From assembly GCF_016718685.1 (NCBI RefSeq), contig NZ_JADKCX010000146.1, forward strand, positions 1-58,209: 58,209 nt of DNA, read 5' to 3'. This document shows positions 35,654 to 45,006 of the stretch, in pieces. Position 1 is the stretch's first letter. Every line of letters begins with the position of its first letter. Source of the DNA: Haliscomenobacter sp. (lineage in GTDB: Bacteria > Bacteroidota > Bacteroidia > Chitinophagales > Saprospiraceae). Below the pieces are notes generated by a model. The model made no database searches. It was not told the DNA's origin and was given only the letters and a program-made list of their open reading frames with translations. The translations under genes were made by a program, and so were the position numbers.

Positions 35654-38581
35654 CTATTTGATGAAGTAAGCAAGGCTCAAACCGAGCCCTGTACCCACCG
35701 TAAATGATTCTGCAATGTACTCGCGACCATTGAACGCCTGGGTCCGTTTGTTGACCGAGTTCAAGATGTTGCGCGCCGTAAAGCTCAACTGATAATTGCT
35801 CGCAAATCGTTTGCTGATTTTGTAATTGAGCAGCGGAAATTCCTGCTCATACACATCAGGCGTTGCAAACAAGGCAATGTTGTACAACTTTTGTCCAGAA
35901 ACGTTGAAGGCCAAGGTTGACTCCCAACCTTTTGACGGATTGAGGTAAGACAAGATGATGTTCACGATGTATGGTGCTTGTCCCTGGAAAGGACGGGTAC
36001 GGGTGCTGTAATTGGGGTCCAAAGAACGAGAGTTGTTGTATTCGTCTTCTGGAATGTTGTATTCGGATTTGATGAGCGCAAGGTTCGTGCTCACAAAGAA
36101 GTTTTCAAACGTTTTACCCAAAAAGTCGAGTCCTTTGCGGAACTCTAACTCCAAACCATAAACACTCGCCTCATCAATGTTGATGAAACCCAATTCCGGG
36201 ATGGTTGCCCGTGGGTTGAATGCCCGAATGATCGGATCATCAAAACTTTTGTAAAATGCGCTAATGGCCAAAAGCTCTCCGGTAGTAGGATACAATTCGT
36301 AACGCAAATCGTAATTTTGGATCAGGGTACGCTTCAGGTTAGGATTACCCACATTGAAAAACCCGTTTTTGGTGTCAAACTGCTCAAAAGGTGCCAGTTC
36401 CCGCATATTGGGGCGAGCCAGGGTTTTGGAAGCAGCCACCCGCAGGTTTGATTTTTCCGTAAGCGCATAGATGAGGTTCCCAGAGTACAAGAAGTCGGTC
36501 AGGTTGATCAAACCTTTGTCGGAGGTAGGATCCTGGCTCTCTACTTCCAGTTGAGTGCTCTCAAGTCGTACACCAGCCACCGCTTTAAGCTTGGGCGTAA
36601 GGTTATAAATGGCCATACCGTAGGCAGCAAAAATATTCTCCTGCCCGGTATAAAAGTTTTTGGCGTTGACCTGGTTGATGTAGTGATACCCCGTAGTGTA
36701 ACGGGTGATGGCACCACTGCTGTTGGTCTGGGTACCGATGATCCCGAAGTTAGCGGGGTCATAAAACTTGTTCCAGTCACCCTTAAAGGTACTGATCCCA
36801 ATGGTGGAAGGCACGCCTGTGTTGTTCAACTGGTAACGGAATTCTTCGAAGTCACGACTGGTGCTGTTGAACAGTCCACCAAATTTGAGCCGGTTGGAAC
36901 TGGTTACACTGCCCCTGTTCAAGAATGGAATAGAAATGTCCAATTTACCGGAAGTAACCTGATCATCCAAGCGGCGGAAAAAGTGGTAAGGAAATGCGAA
37001 CTCGGCGTTGTTGATGTTGTATTCTGCGTCTTCTCCCTCTCCGAGTTTAACAAAAGCAAAATATCGCAAGTCTGGTTCTTCCTGGAAAGAACGATTGGTT
37101 GATGCAATCCATTCTACTTCCGTCCGGTTCAAGGTCGGAAAAATGTGCCGTCCTGTCAATTGAACATTGGAAAACTGACGTTGGGTAAACTCTAGCGTAT
37201 TGGTATTGAACACGCTGGCTGATTCGGAGACTTGCCCAAAAAATGAGCCCGCCTGATTGCGACCTACAATTTCGGCATCGTTGTTAAAGATGTAATTGAC
37301 CCCAATGGTGTGGTTGTCGCCCAGTTTGTAAGAAACATTGGCCAAGGCGCCCAATTGAGGATTTTGGGTACTCTTCGTCTCCATCAGATTTTGATAGGCA
37401 AAAAGCTCCTGCGGGTTGGTGTAGATAAAGGTACCTACATTACCATTGTCGTAATGATTGTAATTAGCAGAATAATTAACGCCAAAAGTAAATCCCAAAT
37501 CATTACCAAAGAGTTTGACGCGATTGCCGATGCTGAAATTTAAGCTACTGTTCAATGGAGTATTGCGCAAGGAAGGAATGAACTCGTTGCTCAAATCCTT
37601 GGAAGAGCGATCGAAGATATCGCGTACGGCATTGTTGTTCGGGTTGGGATCGCGTGCAGTCAGGTAGGTACTCGAAGAAAGCAGGCTCCGATTGTCGGCA
37701 TTCAACAAATAATCGGGCTGACCACGGCTACCGTCTTCAAAACCCAACCAATCGGTTTTTCCTTTTTCCTGGGTTCTGAAATTGTCAATTAAAGAAGACT
37801 GCGTATTGAATTCTTGTCCTACCTGAAAATACAGGTTAAATTTTTCAGGGAATGCTTTAGTATTTACATTGACCAGCCCTCCACTAAAGTTACCAGGTAG
37901 ATCAGGTGTAAAGGTTTTTACGGTAACAATACTCTCAATGATTTGAGATGGAATCAAGTCCAAGCTAGCACTGTTGCGGTAAGGATCCGTACTAGGCAAG
38001 GTCACACCGTTGAGTTGGGAGAGTGAATAGCGGTCACCCAAACCCCGCATAACAATAAAACGGCCGCCTTCTACCACGGCACCAGTCATTTGTTTCATGG
38101 CATCAGCCGCATTGGAGCTACCCGTGCGGCCAATCTGCTGCGAGGATACTCCATCCTGAATGGCAAACGCTTTGCGTTGAATGGTAATCAGCGCCGCGTC
38201 GGTATTTTTCACTTGTTTAGCCACCACAACTACCGTTTCGAGCTGTTGCGCTTCTGTTTCCAACGCACCGTCCAGTGTATTGGTAGTACCAGCTTTTAGG
38301 TCAAAATCAGTAATAACTTGCTTGTTGTACCCCGTGTAACTGATTTCAATTTTGTAGACGCCGGGCGCAGCATCGATGGTGTAGTTTCCATCAAAATCGG
38401 TGACATTACCCGTCACTTGAGCATCGTTTTGAAAAAGAACAACGGTTGCCCCAATCAGGGACTCTCCATTCTGTTTGTCTACAATTTTACCCGCAAGAAC
38501 TCCTGTTTGTGCAAAAACGAAGCCTCCAATCAAGATAAAAAAAGTCGCTAAAAAGGCCTTTGCTAGATAGTTGTGTGCCAT
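35654..38581 (-). CDS. TonB-dependent outer membrane receptor
   Basis: The 975-residue protein starts at the ATG at 38581 (MAHNYLAKAFLATFFILIGGFVFAQ, signal peptide); a longer frame to 38629 is less likely. A CarboxypepD_reg domain (GVLAGKIVDKQNGESLIGATV...) is followed by a plug domain (SNAADAMKQMTGAVVEGGRFIVMRG, then LDLIPSQIIESIVTVKTFTPDLPGNFSGG). A 22-strand-type barrel ends in LAYFIK. Such receptors import large or scarce solutes with energy from TonB; the substrate is unknown. It is preceded on the same strand by the duplicated T9SS protein, with a terminator between them. The ars genes next to it converge, so no shared function is implied. Confidence 0.9.
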   Translation of the reverse strand: MAHNYLAKAFLATFFILIGGFVFAQTGVLAGKIVDKQNGESLIGATVVLFQNDAQVTGNVTDFDGNYTIDAAPGVYKIEISYTGYNKQVITDFDLKAGTTNTLDGALETEAQQLETVVVVAKQVKNTDAALITIQRKAFAIQDGVSSQQIGRTGSSNAADAMKQMTGAVVEGGRFIVMRGLGDRYSLSQLNGVTLPSTDPYRNSASLDLIPSQIIESIVTVKTFTPDLPGNFSGGLVNVNTKAFPEKFNLYFQVGQEFNTQSSLIDNFRTQEKGKTDWLGFEDGSRGQPDYLLNADNRSLLSSSTYLTARDPNPNNNAVRDIFDRSSKDLSNEFIPSLRNTPLNSSLNFSIGNRVKLFGNDLGFTFGVNYSANYNHYDNGNVGTFIYTNPQELFAYQNLMETKSTQNPQLGALANVSYKLGDNHTIGVNYIFNNDAEIVGRNQAGSFFGQVSESASVFNTNTLEFTQRQFSNVQLTGRHIFPTLNRTEVEWIASTNRSFQEEPDLRYFAFVKLGEGEDAEYNINNAEFAFPYHFFRRLDDQVTSGKLDISIPFLNRGSVTSSNRLKFGGLFNSTSRDFEEFRYQLNNTGVPSTIGISTFKGDWNKFYDPANFGIIGTQTNSSGAITRYTTGYHYINQVNAKNFYTGQENIFAAYGMAIYNLTPKLKAVAGVRLESTQLEVESQDPTSDKGLINLTDFLYSGNLIYALTEKSNLRVAASKTLARPNMRELAPFEQFDTKNGFFNVGNPNLKRTLIQNYDLRYELYPTTGELLAISAFYKSFDDPIIRAFNPRATIPELGFINIDEASVYGLELEFRKGLDFLGKTFENFFVSTNLALIKSEYNIPEDEYNNSRSLDPNYSTRTRPFQGQAPYIVNIILSYLNPSKGWESTLAFNVSGQKLYNIALFATPDVYEQEFPLLNYKISKRFASNYQLSFTARNILNSVNKRTQAFNGREYIAESFTVGTGLGLSLAYFIK

Positions 38582-38607
38582 AATGAATTTGTTTGTGAAA
38601 CGACAAA

Positions 38608-38631
38608 AAGTGGAGGGTTCCCCCCCCACTT
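38608..38631 (-). terminator. Intrinsic terminator of the duplicated T9SS protein gene
   Basis: On the minus strand AAGTGGGGGG pairs with CCCTCCACTT (one mismatch, 4-nt loop) and is followed by TTT. It lies 29 bp after the stop at 38660 and only 27 bp before the TonB receptor start, so it may also act as an attenuator. Confidence 0.6.
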
Positions 38632-38659
38632 CCTGTTTTAGTATGTGTCAGTTGATTGA

Positions 38660-41600
38660 TTACTCTACAATCAGCTTTTTGGCGGCAAACTTGCCGCTTT
38701 CAGTGGTGAATTTCACCAGGTAAACACCGCGGATCAAACCAGACATTTCAGTCCTAACCACTCCCGTCGTATTGACTTGAGTTGTTTTGGCCAAACGCCC
38801 TTCGATGGAGAAAATGTCGATCCGAACTTTCTCATCGAAGTTAGATTCCAGAGTGAATTGATCCTGCGTTGGGTTTGGATAGATTTTGAAACGATCCAAA
38901 ACACTAGTCGCAAAATCTTCGGTAGACGTTGTAACAAAGCCCAGGTGACCATTGCGGGATAAAGTAGACCAGCCAGTCAGCCAGTTCTGCTGAGCATCGT
39001 TGGCAAATGCACCTTTGAAATTCACTGCAGTGAAGAATGGATCATTCGCAGGTAAGTGCCGCCAAATCCGTAGTATACGCAGCGCCAGCCAATGCTGGAC
39101 GAGGATCCAACAAGCCATCAGCACTCCGGCTGATGCTGCTCAATACTGGATTTTGAACGAAGTTTTTGTTGTCATTCAAGTGTTTGATGAGTACTGAACC
39201 AGTAGGATCGTCTTGGGTTGGGTTACCAGAGGTAATCCGAATGATACCTGTGCTCGTTGCATCGAGTGTATTCGTTCCGTTGCCGAAGAACAAGTTGTTC
39301 AGCAATTTCAACTCGCCTTTCACCAGTTTCTGGTGCGCGTCATTGGTCGGTGTATTTTTGTCTTGTACTTCGAGTACTTTGGTCTTCTGACCCACTACGA
39401 TAGAGTTGGCAATCGTACCCGCGGTACCTGCGCGCAACAACCAAGCATTGGCGTTACCAGCCGCAGCACCTACTCCTGAACCAATATGTGTCCAGTTGTA
39501 CAGCGTTGGATTGGAGTACAAAGCAGCGTCATCTGGAGTAGAACCGTCGAATTCACCGCCGTTGTCGGCAATATCGGGACGCTGGATCGAGAACCAGAAC
39601 TGGCCTTTACCCGTGTAGACTTCATCCCAGTCGTAACTATCATCTTCAGCAAAAGCAACAACCGCGTACTTCAAGTTTGGTGCACCACCGAAAAATTCGA
39701 TGCCGTCGTCAGAGTTGGCGTAAACTTCAATGTAATCCATGACCGTTTTGCTGCCAATAGCGCCCAAGGTAAGGCCGTTCAATTCTGAACCGGAAGCAAT
39801 CTGGCGACCACCATGGCGGATGGAGATGTAGCGCAATACACCAGAATCATCAGCATTATCAGTACCACCATATAATCCACGTGGCTCACTGGTAGAAATA
39901 CCTTCAACCGATGCTTGAGCGTTTCCGTTTTTCTGGGTAACGCCTTTACCCAGAACAACCAAGCCACCCCAAAGGGCGTTGTCAGTTGGGCCCAGGTCGG
40001 TTGGGTTGTTTACATCATCCGCTTGCGCAGTAAAGATGATCGGTGCATCAGCACGACCGTCGGCATAAATTTTCGCACCACGGGCAATGACCAGTGCTGA
40101 TGGGTTGTTGATATCGGCACGCGGCGTGAATTTCACTACGGTTCCTGCTTCAATATTCAGCACACCTCCTTCTTCCAGGAAAACCAGACCATCCACCACA
40201 TAAGTGTTGTTTTTCGTCCAGTTGTAGGTCTTGCCTGCTACCAATGAAGAGTCAACAATATTGATGGACTGACCTGCAGTCTCAGTAGCCAAGTGTCCGT
40301 TTTTGGCCAAGGTAGACCAACCAGCAGCCCAGTTGTCTGCACCGTTGGCGCCAAATGCACCTTTATAGTCAACTTGCTTAAAGAAACCATCGCTTGGAAC
40401 TGTAGCGAGATCAGTAATATACGCTGCACCACTACGAGTCACGCGTGGGTCAAGCTTTCCATCGGCTGTACGACTGATGCCCAATACACCTGGATCTTGA
40501 ACGACGTTTTTGTTGTCTCCCAAATGCTTGATTAGGACAGCACCGGTGGGGTCGTCTTGCGTTGGATTCCCAGAAGTAATGCGAATGATTCCAGTGCTGG
40601 AGGCGTCGAATGCAGACGTTCCATTGCCAAAAAATACGTTGTTCAATAACTTCAATTCTCCTTTTACCAACTTCTGATGGGCATCGTTGGTTGGGGTGTT
40701 TTTGTCTTGTACTTCCAATACTTTGGTCTTTTGCCCAACCACAATTGAGTTGGCGATGGTACCAGCAGTACCTGCGCGCAGCAACCAACCGTTGGCATTG
40801 CCAGCAGCAGCACCTACACCAGAACCGATGTGCGTCCAGTTGTACAAGGTGGGGTTTGAGTAAGGCGTAGCATCGTCTGGAGTGGTTCCGTCAAATTCAC
40901 CACCATTGTCAGCAATATCCGGGCGCTGAATGGAGAACCAGAACTGGCCTTTGCCTGTGTAAACTTCATCCCAGTCAAAACTATCATCTTCCGTAAAAGC
41001 AACAATGGCGTATTTCAAATTGGGTGCGCCACCAAAAACTCAACGCCATCATCAGAGTTGGCATAAACTTCAATGTATTCCAGCACAGTTTTGCTTCCGA
41101 CAGCACCCAAAGGTAAGTCCATTCAATTCTGAACCAGAGGCAATCTGACGACCACCGTGGCGAATAGACGCGTAACGCAATACCCCAGAATCATCGTTAT
41201 TGTCGTTGCCTCCGTAAAGACCGCGAGGCTCACTCGTAGATATTCCTTCTACAGATACATTGGCGTTACCATTTTTTTGCGTAACCCCTTTGCCTAAGAT
41301 AACCAAACCGCCCCAAAGTGCGTTATCGGTAGGTCCAAGGTCGGCTGGGTTATTCACATCATCAGCCTGTGCAGTGAAGATGATTGGTTCTTGAGCAGTA
41401 CCGTTGGCATAGATTTTTGCACCTCGTGCAATGACCAGTGCAGAAGGGTTACCCAAATCCGCGCGCGGTGTAAATTTCACCACAGTGCCTGCTTCAATGG
41501 TCAATTCCGCTCCTTCTTCAACGAAGACAAGTCCGTCGCAGAGATAAACGTTGTTTTTGGTCCAAGTAACTTTCTGACCAGCGGTAATACTCGCATCGGT

Positions 41601-41678
41601 GATGTTCACCACCGTTTGAGCGGTAATACTGGTGAGGGTGAGGAGAATCAAAGTGAAAAATGTAAAAAACCTCTTCAT
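38660..41678 (-). CDS. T9SS-secreted protein with two near-identical about 445-residue domains, three frameshifts
   Basis: The gene encodes about 1,005 residues: signal peptide (MKRFFTFFTLILLTLTSITAQ), domain A, domain B, and a T9SS sorting domain (YPNPTQDQFTLESNF to KKLIVE). Each domain carries IEAGTVVKFTPRAD, SALVIARGAKIYA, ALWGGLVILGKG/VVLGKG, EPRGLYGG, LRYISIRHGGRQI and WDEVYTGKGQFWFSIQRPDI. This looks like a right-handed beta-helix fold. The domain repeat is about 1.34 kb at DNA level. Frame breaks: an extra A near 41110, T6 shortened to T4 near 41040, and one extra base near 39050, each corrected by comparison with the sister domain or by downstream frame. The uninterrupted parts are 41070-41678, 39042-41018 and 38660-39124. 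The function is unknown. Confidence 0.82.
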
Positions 41679-41713
41679 AATGGTTGGTATGGTTGGTTAT
41701 CAAAATGCTGCCG

Positions 41714-41721
41714 CAAATGTA
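41714..41721 (-). promoter_or_regulatory. Possible -7 element TACATTTG
   Basis: On the minus strand the sequence fits TAnnTTTG, 36 bp upstream of the ATG at 41678. No TTTG is found 19 bases further upstream, so the promoter call is tentative. Confidence 0.35.
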
Positions 41722-41909
41722 AATCGCCAATGTTAAGCCATTTTTAAGTCTGAGTTAACTATGCGCACAGCTTGCGTTAAGTTTTGTAACTCATTGTTAA
41801 TTGAAGAATTAACATTGAGCCCAATGGCAACAGCGACAAAAGTCTCAACCAAATATGAAGTGGATGTAAAAGAAAGGTTATTTTTAAAGACCATCGTTGG
41901 TCAACACAA

Positions 41910-41946
41910 AATCCCCTGCATGATGACGTTCACCATGCAGGGGATT
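41910..41946 (-). terminator. Intrinsic terminator of the retropepsin-like gene
   Basis: A perfect 13-bp stem AATCCCCTGCATG / CATGCAGGGGATT with an 11-nt loop lies 23 bp after the stop at 41969. On the minus strand it is followed by TTGTGTT, a weak T-tract. On the plus strand GTTT follows, so bidirectional use is possible. Confidence 0.75.
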
Positions 41947-41968
41947 GTTTATCAATCAGGTAGATTGA

Positions 41969-42904
41969 CTAATATTTTTCCCAAATTTTAAAGTTCTTCT
42001 TTCGGTAATTGAGGGAAAATTTCATTTTGCTCAATAGATCACTGCCAATGATCCCATCCAATTTTAAAGTATTGCCTTCAGAAAGGTGATCAAAATTCAT
42101 TTCTGTAAAATCAACCTGGACAAAGCCAAGGCCCCCGATGGCAATTTTTTGCAAGCGTAAAATTTTGCGCGTTTGGGTTATTTTATCCAAACCGCGGATG
42201 TTGTTGATGCCTTTTTGTTCGTAAAAACTTGCCGTCAATTGGCTCAAACACTTTTCACTGATCAAATTGGATTCGGCTCCGGTATCAATGCCAAATCGCC
42301 AGGTATGGCCTTCTATTTTGACTTCAATAATCGGCAAGTGGTCTTCCAAAACCAAATTGGTTATCGCTAATGGCATCCTTTCATCCAGGCGCAGCGATTC
42401 GTCTACAGGCAACAAATACAGCATGTGTTCTTTGGGAGCTATCAATAATTCATGCTTTTTTAGCACACTATATCCGATTAGGCCCAATAATTTTTGTTTG
42501 TTGCTGGATTCCAACTGTTGCAAATCCAGGGCGTAGGCAGGAATATTCTTCCATTCTGCCTTGTCAATTTTAAACAACTTCACCACAGTGTTCTCCATAT
42601 CGAATGCAGCATTGACGCCATTGGCTGCTACTTCTTTTTTGGGGTGTGGCTCATTGATAATCAAGGTAGGAGCGCCCGTATCCAGGATAAACAGTCCTTT
42701 TTGGTTGCTCAACTCTGCTTCCAACAGGATATTGGTTCCTGAAAATTGGAATGGAATCGCCACAACTTCACTGTTGGTCGACCATTCCTTTGCATCTAAC
42801 ACAGTCGTTTCTTGGGTCTTTACATACGCAATTCTACTTTGGCCATCTACAACGGTTACGGCAATTGCAAGGACCCAAACACAGAACACTTTCAAACCAG
42901 TCAT
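41969..42904 (-). CDS. Secreted retropepsin-like aspartyl protease
   Basis: The 311-residue protein has an N-terminal hydrophobic signal (MTGLKVFCVWVLAIAVTVVDGQ). It carries two copies of the aspartyl protease motif: LFILDTGAPTLIIN near residue 73 and WRFGIDTGAESNLI near residue 204. A flap-like LLGLIGYSVLKKHELLI follows the first and LDGIIGSDLLSKMKFSL the second. The two-lobe layout fits pepsin/retropepsin-like periplasmic proteases seen in Bacteroidota; substrates are unknown. It stands alone. Confidence 0.85.
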   Translation of the reverse strand: MTGLKVFCVWVLAIAVTVVDGQSRIAYVKTQETTVLDAKEWSTNSEVVAIPFQFSGTNILLEAELSNQKGLFILDTGAPTLIINEPHPKKEVAANGVNAAFDMENTVVKLFKIDKAEWKNIPAYALDLQQLESSNKQKLLGLIGYSVLKKHELLIAPKEHMLYLLPVDESLRLDERMPLAITNLVLEDHLPIIEVKIEGHTWRFGIDTGAESNLISEKCLSQLTASFYEQKGINNIRGLDKITQTRKILRLQKIAIGGLGFVQVDFTEMNFDHLSEGNTLKLDGIIGSDLLSKMKFSLNYRKKNFKIWEKY

Positions 42905-43206
42905 CGCCAGGTGATTTAGAAGGTGAAACCATAGATTTGGGCTGGCTTTGCAACCAGTTAATCTTAATTTTACTTCAAGTTTACATTAAATTAACATTAG
43001 AATCAAACTATCGGCTTCCTTTTTTTACACATTTCTTTGAATGGAACCAAAATGACGTTGAAAGCACCCTTAATTTCGATGTTTGGTAAAAAAAATTTCA
43101 GGCTGATTGTCAGCCAGGTTAAGTGATTTTTAGGCGAAAAATCGCGACAAACCAATGGGCTTATGCGCTTTTGTCGTACCTTTACGATCCGTAACAAGGA
43201 AAGCTA
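42905..43206. other. Gene-free spacer upstream of the pyrG hairpin
   Basis: No supported gene is seen in this AT-rich spacer. A short hairpin GGCTGA-TTG-TCAGCC at 43101-43115 sits next to a run of T on the minus strand, but no minus-strand gene ends there. A TAGATTTG at 42932 fits a -7 element but is too far from pyrG to assign. Confidence 0.5.
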
Positions 43207-43316
43207 AATAGCGAAAAGCGAAAAGCGAAAAGCGAGCATACAAAACCCTGATCCTCAATCGGTGCTTTCGTACTCACTTTTCATTCTTCGCTTTTCGCTT
43301 TTCGCTTTTCGCTATT
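43207..43316. repeat. Inverted repeat with GCGAAAA words, perfect 28-bp arms, 8 bp before pyrG
   Basis: Arms 43207-43234 and 43289-43316 are perfect reverse complements. Each consists of GCGAAAA repeated three to four times. The loop is 54 nt. The right arm ends 8 bp before the pyrG ATG, so in the mRNA the stem would sit directly against the ribosome binding region. Confidence 0.85.
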
Positions 43317-43324
43317 CGCTAACT

Positions 43325-44966
43325 ATGACTAAGTACATTTTTGTTACGGGCGGTGTGACCTCTTCATTGGGAAAAGGCATCATCTCAGCTTCGCTGGCCA
43401 AACTGCTGCAAGCCCGAGGCTTCTCCGTAACCATCCAAAAATTTGATCCCTACATCAACGTCGACCCCGGAACCCTCAATCCCTACGAGCATGGAGAATG
43501 CTACGTTACAGACGATGGCGCCGAAACCGATCTGGACCTGGGGCATTACGAGCGCTTTTTGAACGTGCCTACTTCGCAAGCCAATAACGTAACGACAGGC
43601 AGGGTCTACCAAACGGTGATTGAGCGCGAGCGTCAAGGTGGCTATCTCGGTAAAACGGTACAAGTTGTTCCACACATCACCGACGAGATCAAACGCCGGA
43701 TTCAAATCCTGGGCAATACGGGCAAATTCAACATCGTCATCACCGAATTGGGGTACGGTGGGCGATATCGAGTCCCTACCCTACCTCGAATCTCTGCGCC
43801 AAATGCGCTGGGAATTGGGTTCGGACAATTGCCTGGTGATTCACCTCACCTTGATTCCCTACCTCAAAGCGGCTAAAGAATTAAAAACCAAGCCGACCCA
43901 ACACTCGGTGAAAGAATTGCTCAATACGGGCATCCAGCCCGACATCCTGGTGTGTCGTACCGAGCATCCCATCACCATGGACATCCGACGCAAAGTTGGT
44001 CTGTTCTGCAACGTAGACATCAACTCGGTGATCGAAGCCATGGATGCCGAAACCATCTATGACGTTCCCTTATTGATGCTGGAAGAACGTTTGGATTCTA
44101 CGGTACTCACTAAATTGCGCCTCCCCGACCGTCGCGAACCCGACCTCACGCGCTGGAAAAGCTTCCTGAAAAAACTCAAAAACCCCAAAACAACCGTCAA
44201 CATTGGTTTGGTAGGCAAATACAATGAATTACAGGATGCCTACAAATCCATCCACGAATCGTTTGTACACGCCGGAGCGGCCAATGAATGCAAGGTCAAT
44301 GTGGTTCCGATTCACTCCGAACAATTGGAAGGCGATCCCGAAGAGATCCAGCAAAAATTTGCGGGTTTACACGGCATTCTGGTTGCCCCAGGTTTCGGAG
44401 AGCGGGGCATCAACGGCAAAATTGCGGCGATCAAATACGTACGTCAGAACAACATTCCCTTCTTTGGGATTTGTCTGGGCATGCAATGTGCCGTGGTAGA
44501 ATTCGCCCAACACGTACTGGGCTTGACGGGCGCTGCTTCCACGGAAGTCAACCCCGACGGGCCTTACCCCGTCATCAACATGATGGAAGAACAAAAGAAA
44601 ATCACCAACAAAGGAGGAACCATGCGCCTCGGGGCTTTTGAATGCGAATTGAAACGCAAATCCAAGGCCGCACAAGCGTATGGCAATCTAAAAATCAGCG
44701 AGCGCCACCGCCACCGTTATGAGTTCAACAACGAGTACCGGGAGCAAATTGAACAAGCGGGATTGATCGCTTCGGGGATCAATCCGGAATCAAACCTCGT
44801 GGAAATCGTTGAGTTGAAAGACCATCCCTGGTTTGTCGGGGTACAGTTTCACCCTGAGCTGAAGAGCACCGTGGAAAACCCACATCCATTGTTCGTCCAT
44901 TTCGTCAAGGCAGCAGTGGGCTATCAAAAAGGGCATGAAAAGAACAAATCCGGCAATCCAGCTTAA
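43325..44966 (+). CDS. pyrG: CTP synthase, one two-base frameshift
   Basis: The enzyme converts UTP to CTP with glutamine as nitrogen donor. The start at 43325 gives MTKYIFVTGGVTSSLGKG, the conserved synthetase P-loop. The frame breaks at the G-run 43750-43753: restoring G4 to G6 gives ITELGGTVGDIESLPYLE and a 547-residue protein, the normal size. The synthetase domain shows KFDPYINVDPGT and YEHGECYVTDDGAETDLDLGHYERF. The glutamine amidotransferase half has the nucleophile Cys in GICLGMQCAVVE and the HPE motif in FHPELKS. The uninterrupted parts are 43325-43876 and 43620-44966. CTP synthase is essential, which argues for a sequence error. Confidence 0.95.
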
Positions 44967-44972
44967 GTCGGC

Positions 44973-45006
44973 CACAGGAGCAATGCTCTTGCGCATTGCT
45001 CCTGTG
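44973..45006 (+). terminator. Intrinsic terminator of pyrG overlapping the next gene's start
   Basis: A perfect 14-bp stem CACAGGAGCAATGC / GCATTGCTCCTGTG with a 6-nt loop is followed by TTTTT. It begins 7 bp after the pyrG stop. The candidate ATG of the next gene (44983) lies inside its left arm. Confidence 0.85.

Noticed and set aside
41761..41991. Plus-strand ORF of 76 codons in the spacer before the retropepsin-like gene
   Set aside because: It overlaps the strong terminator hairpin (41910-41946) and the end of the opposite gene, has no family features, and its codons in the hairpin are dictated by the stem.
43101..43115. Hairpin GGCTGA-TTG-TCAGCC near a T-run on the minus strand, considered a terminator
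   Set aside because: No minus-strand gene precedes it, and the T-run is separated from the stem by several bases.
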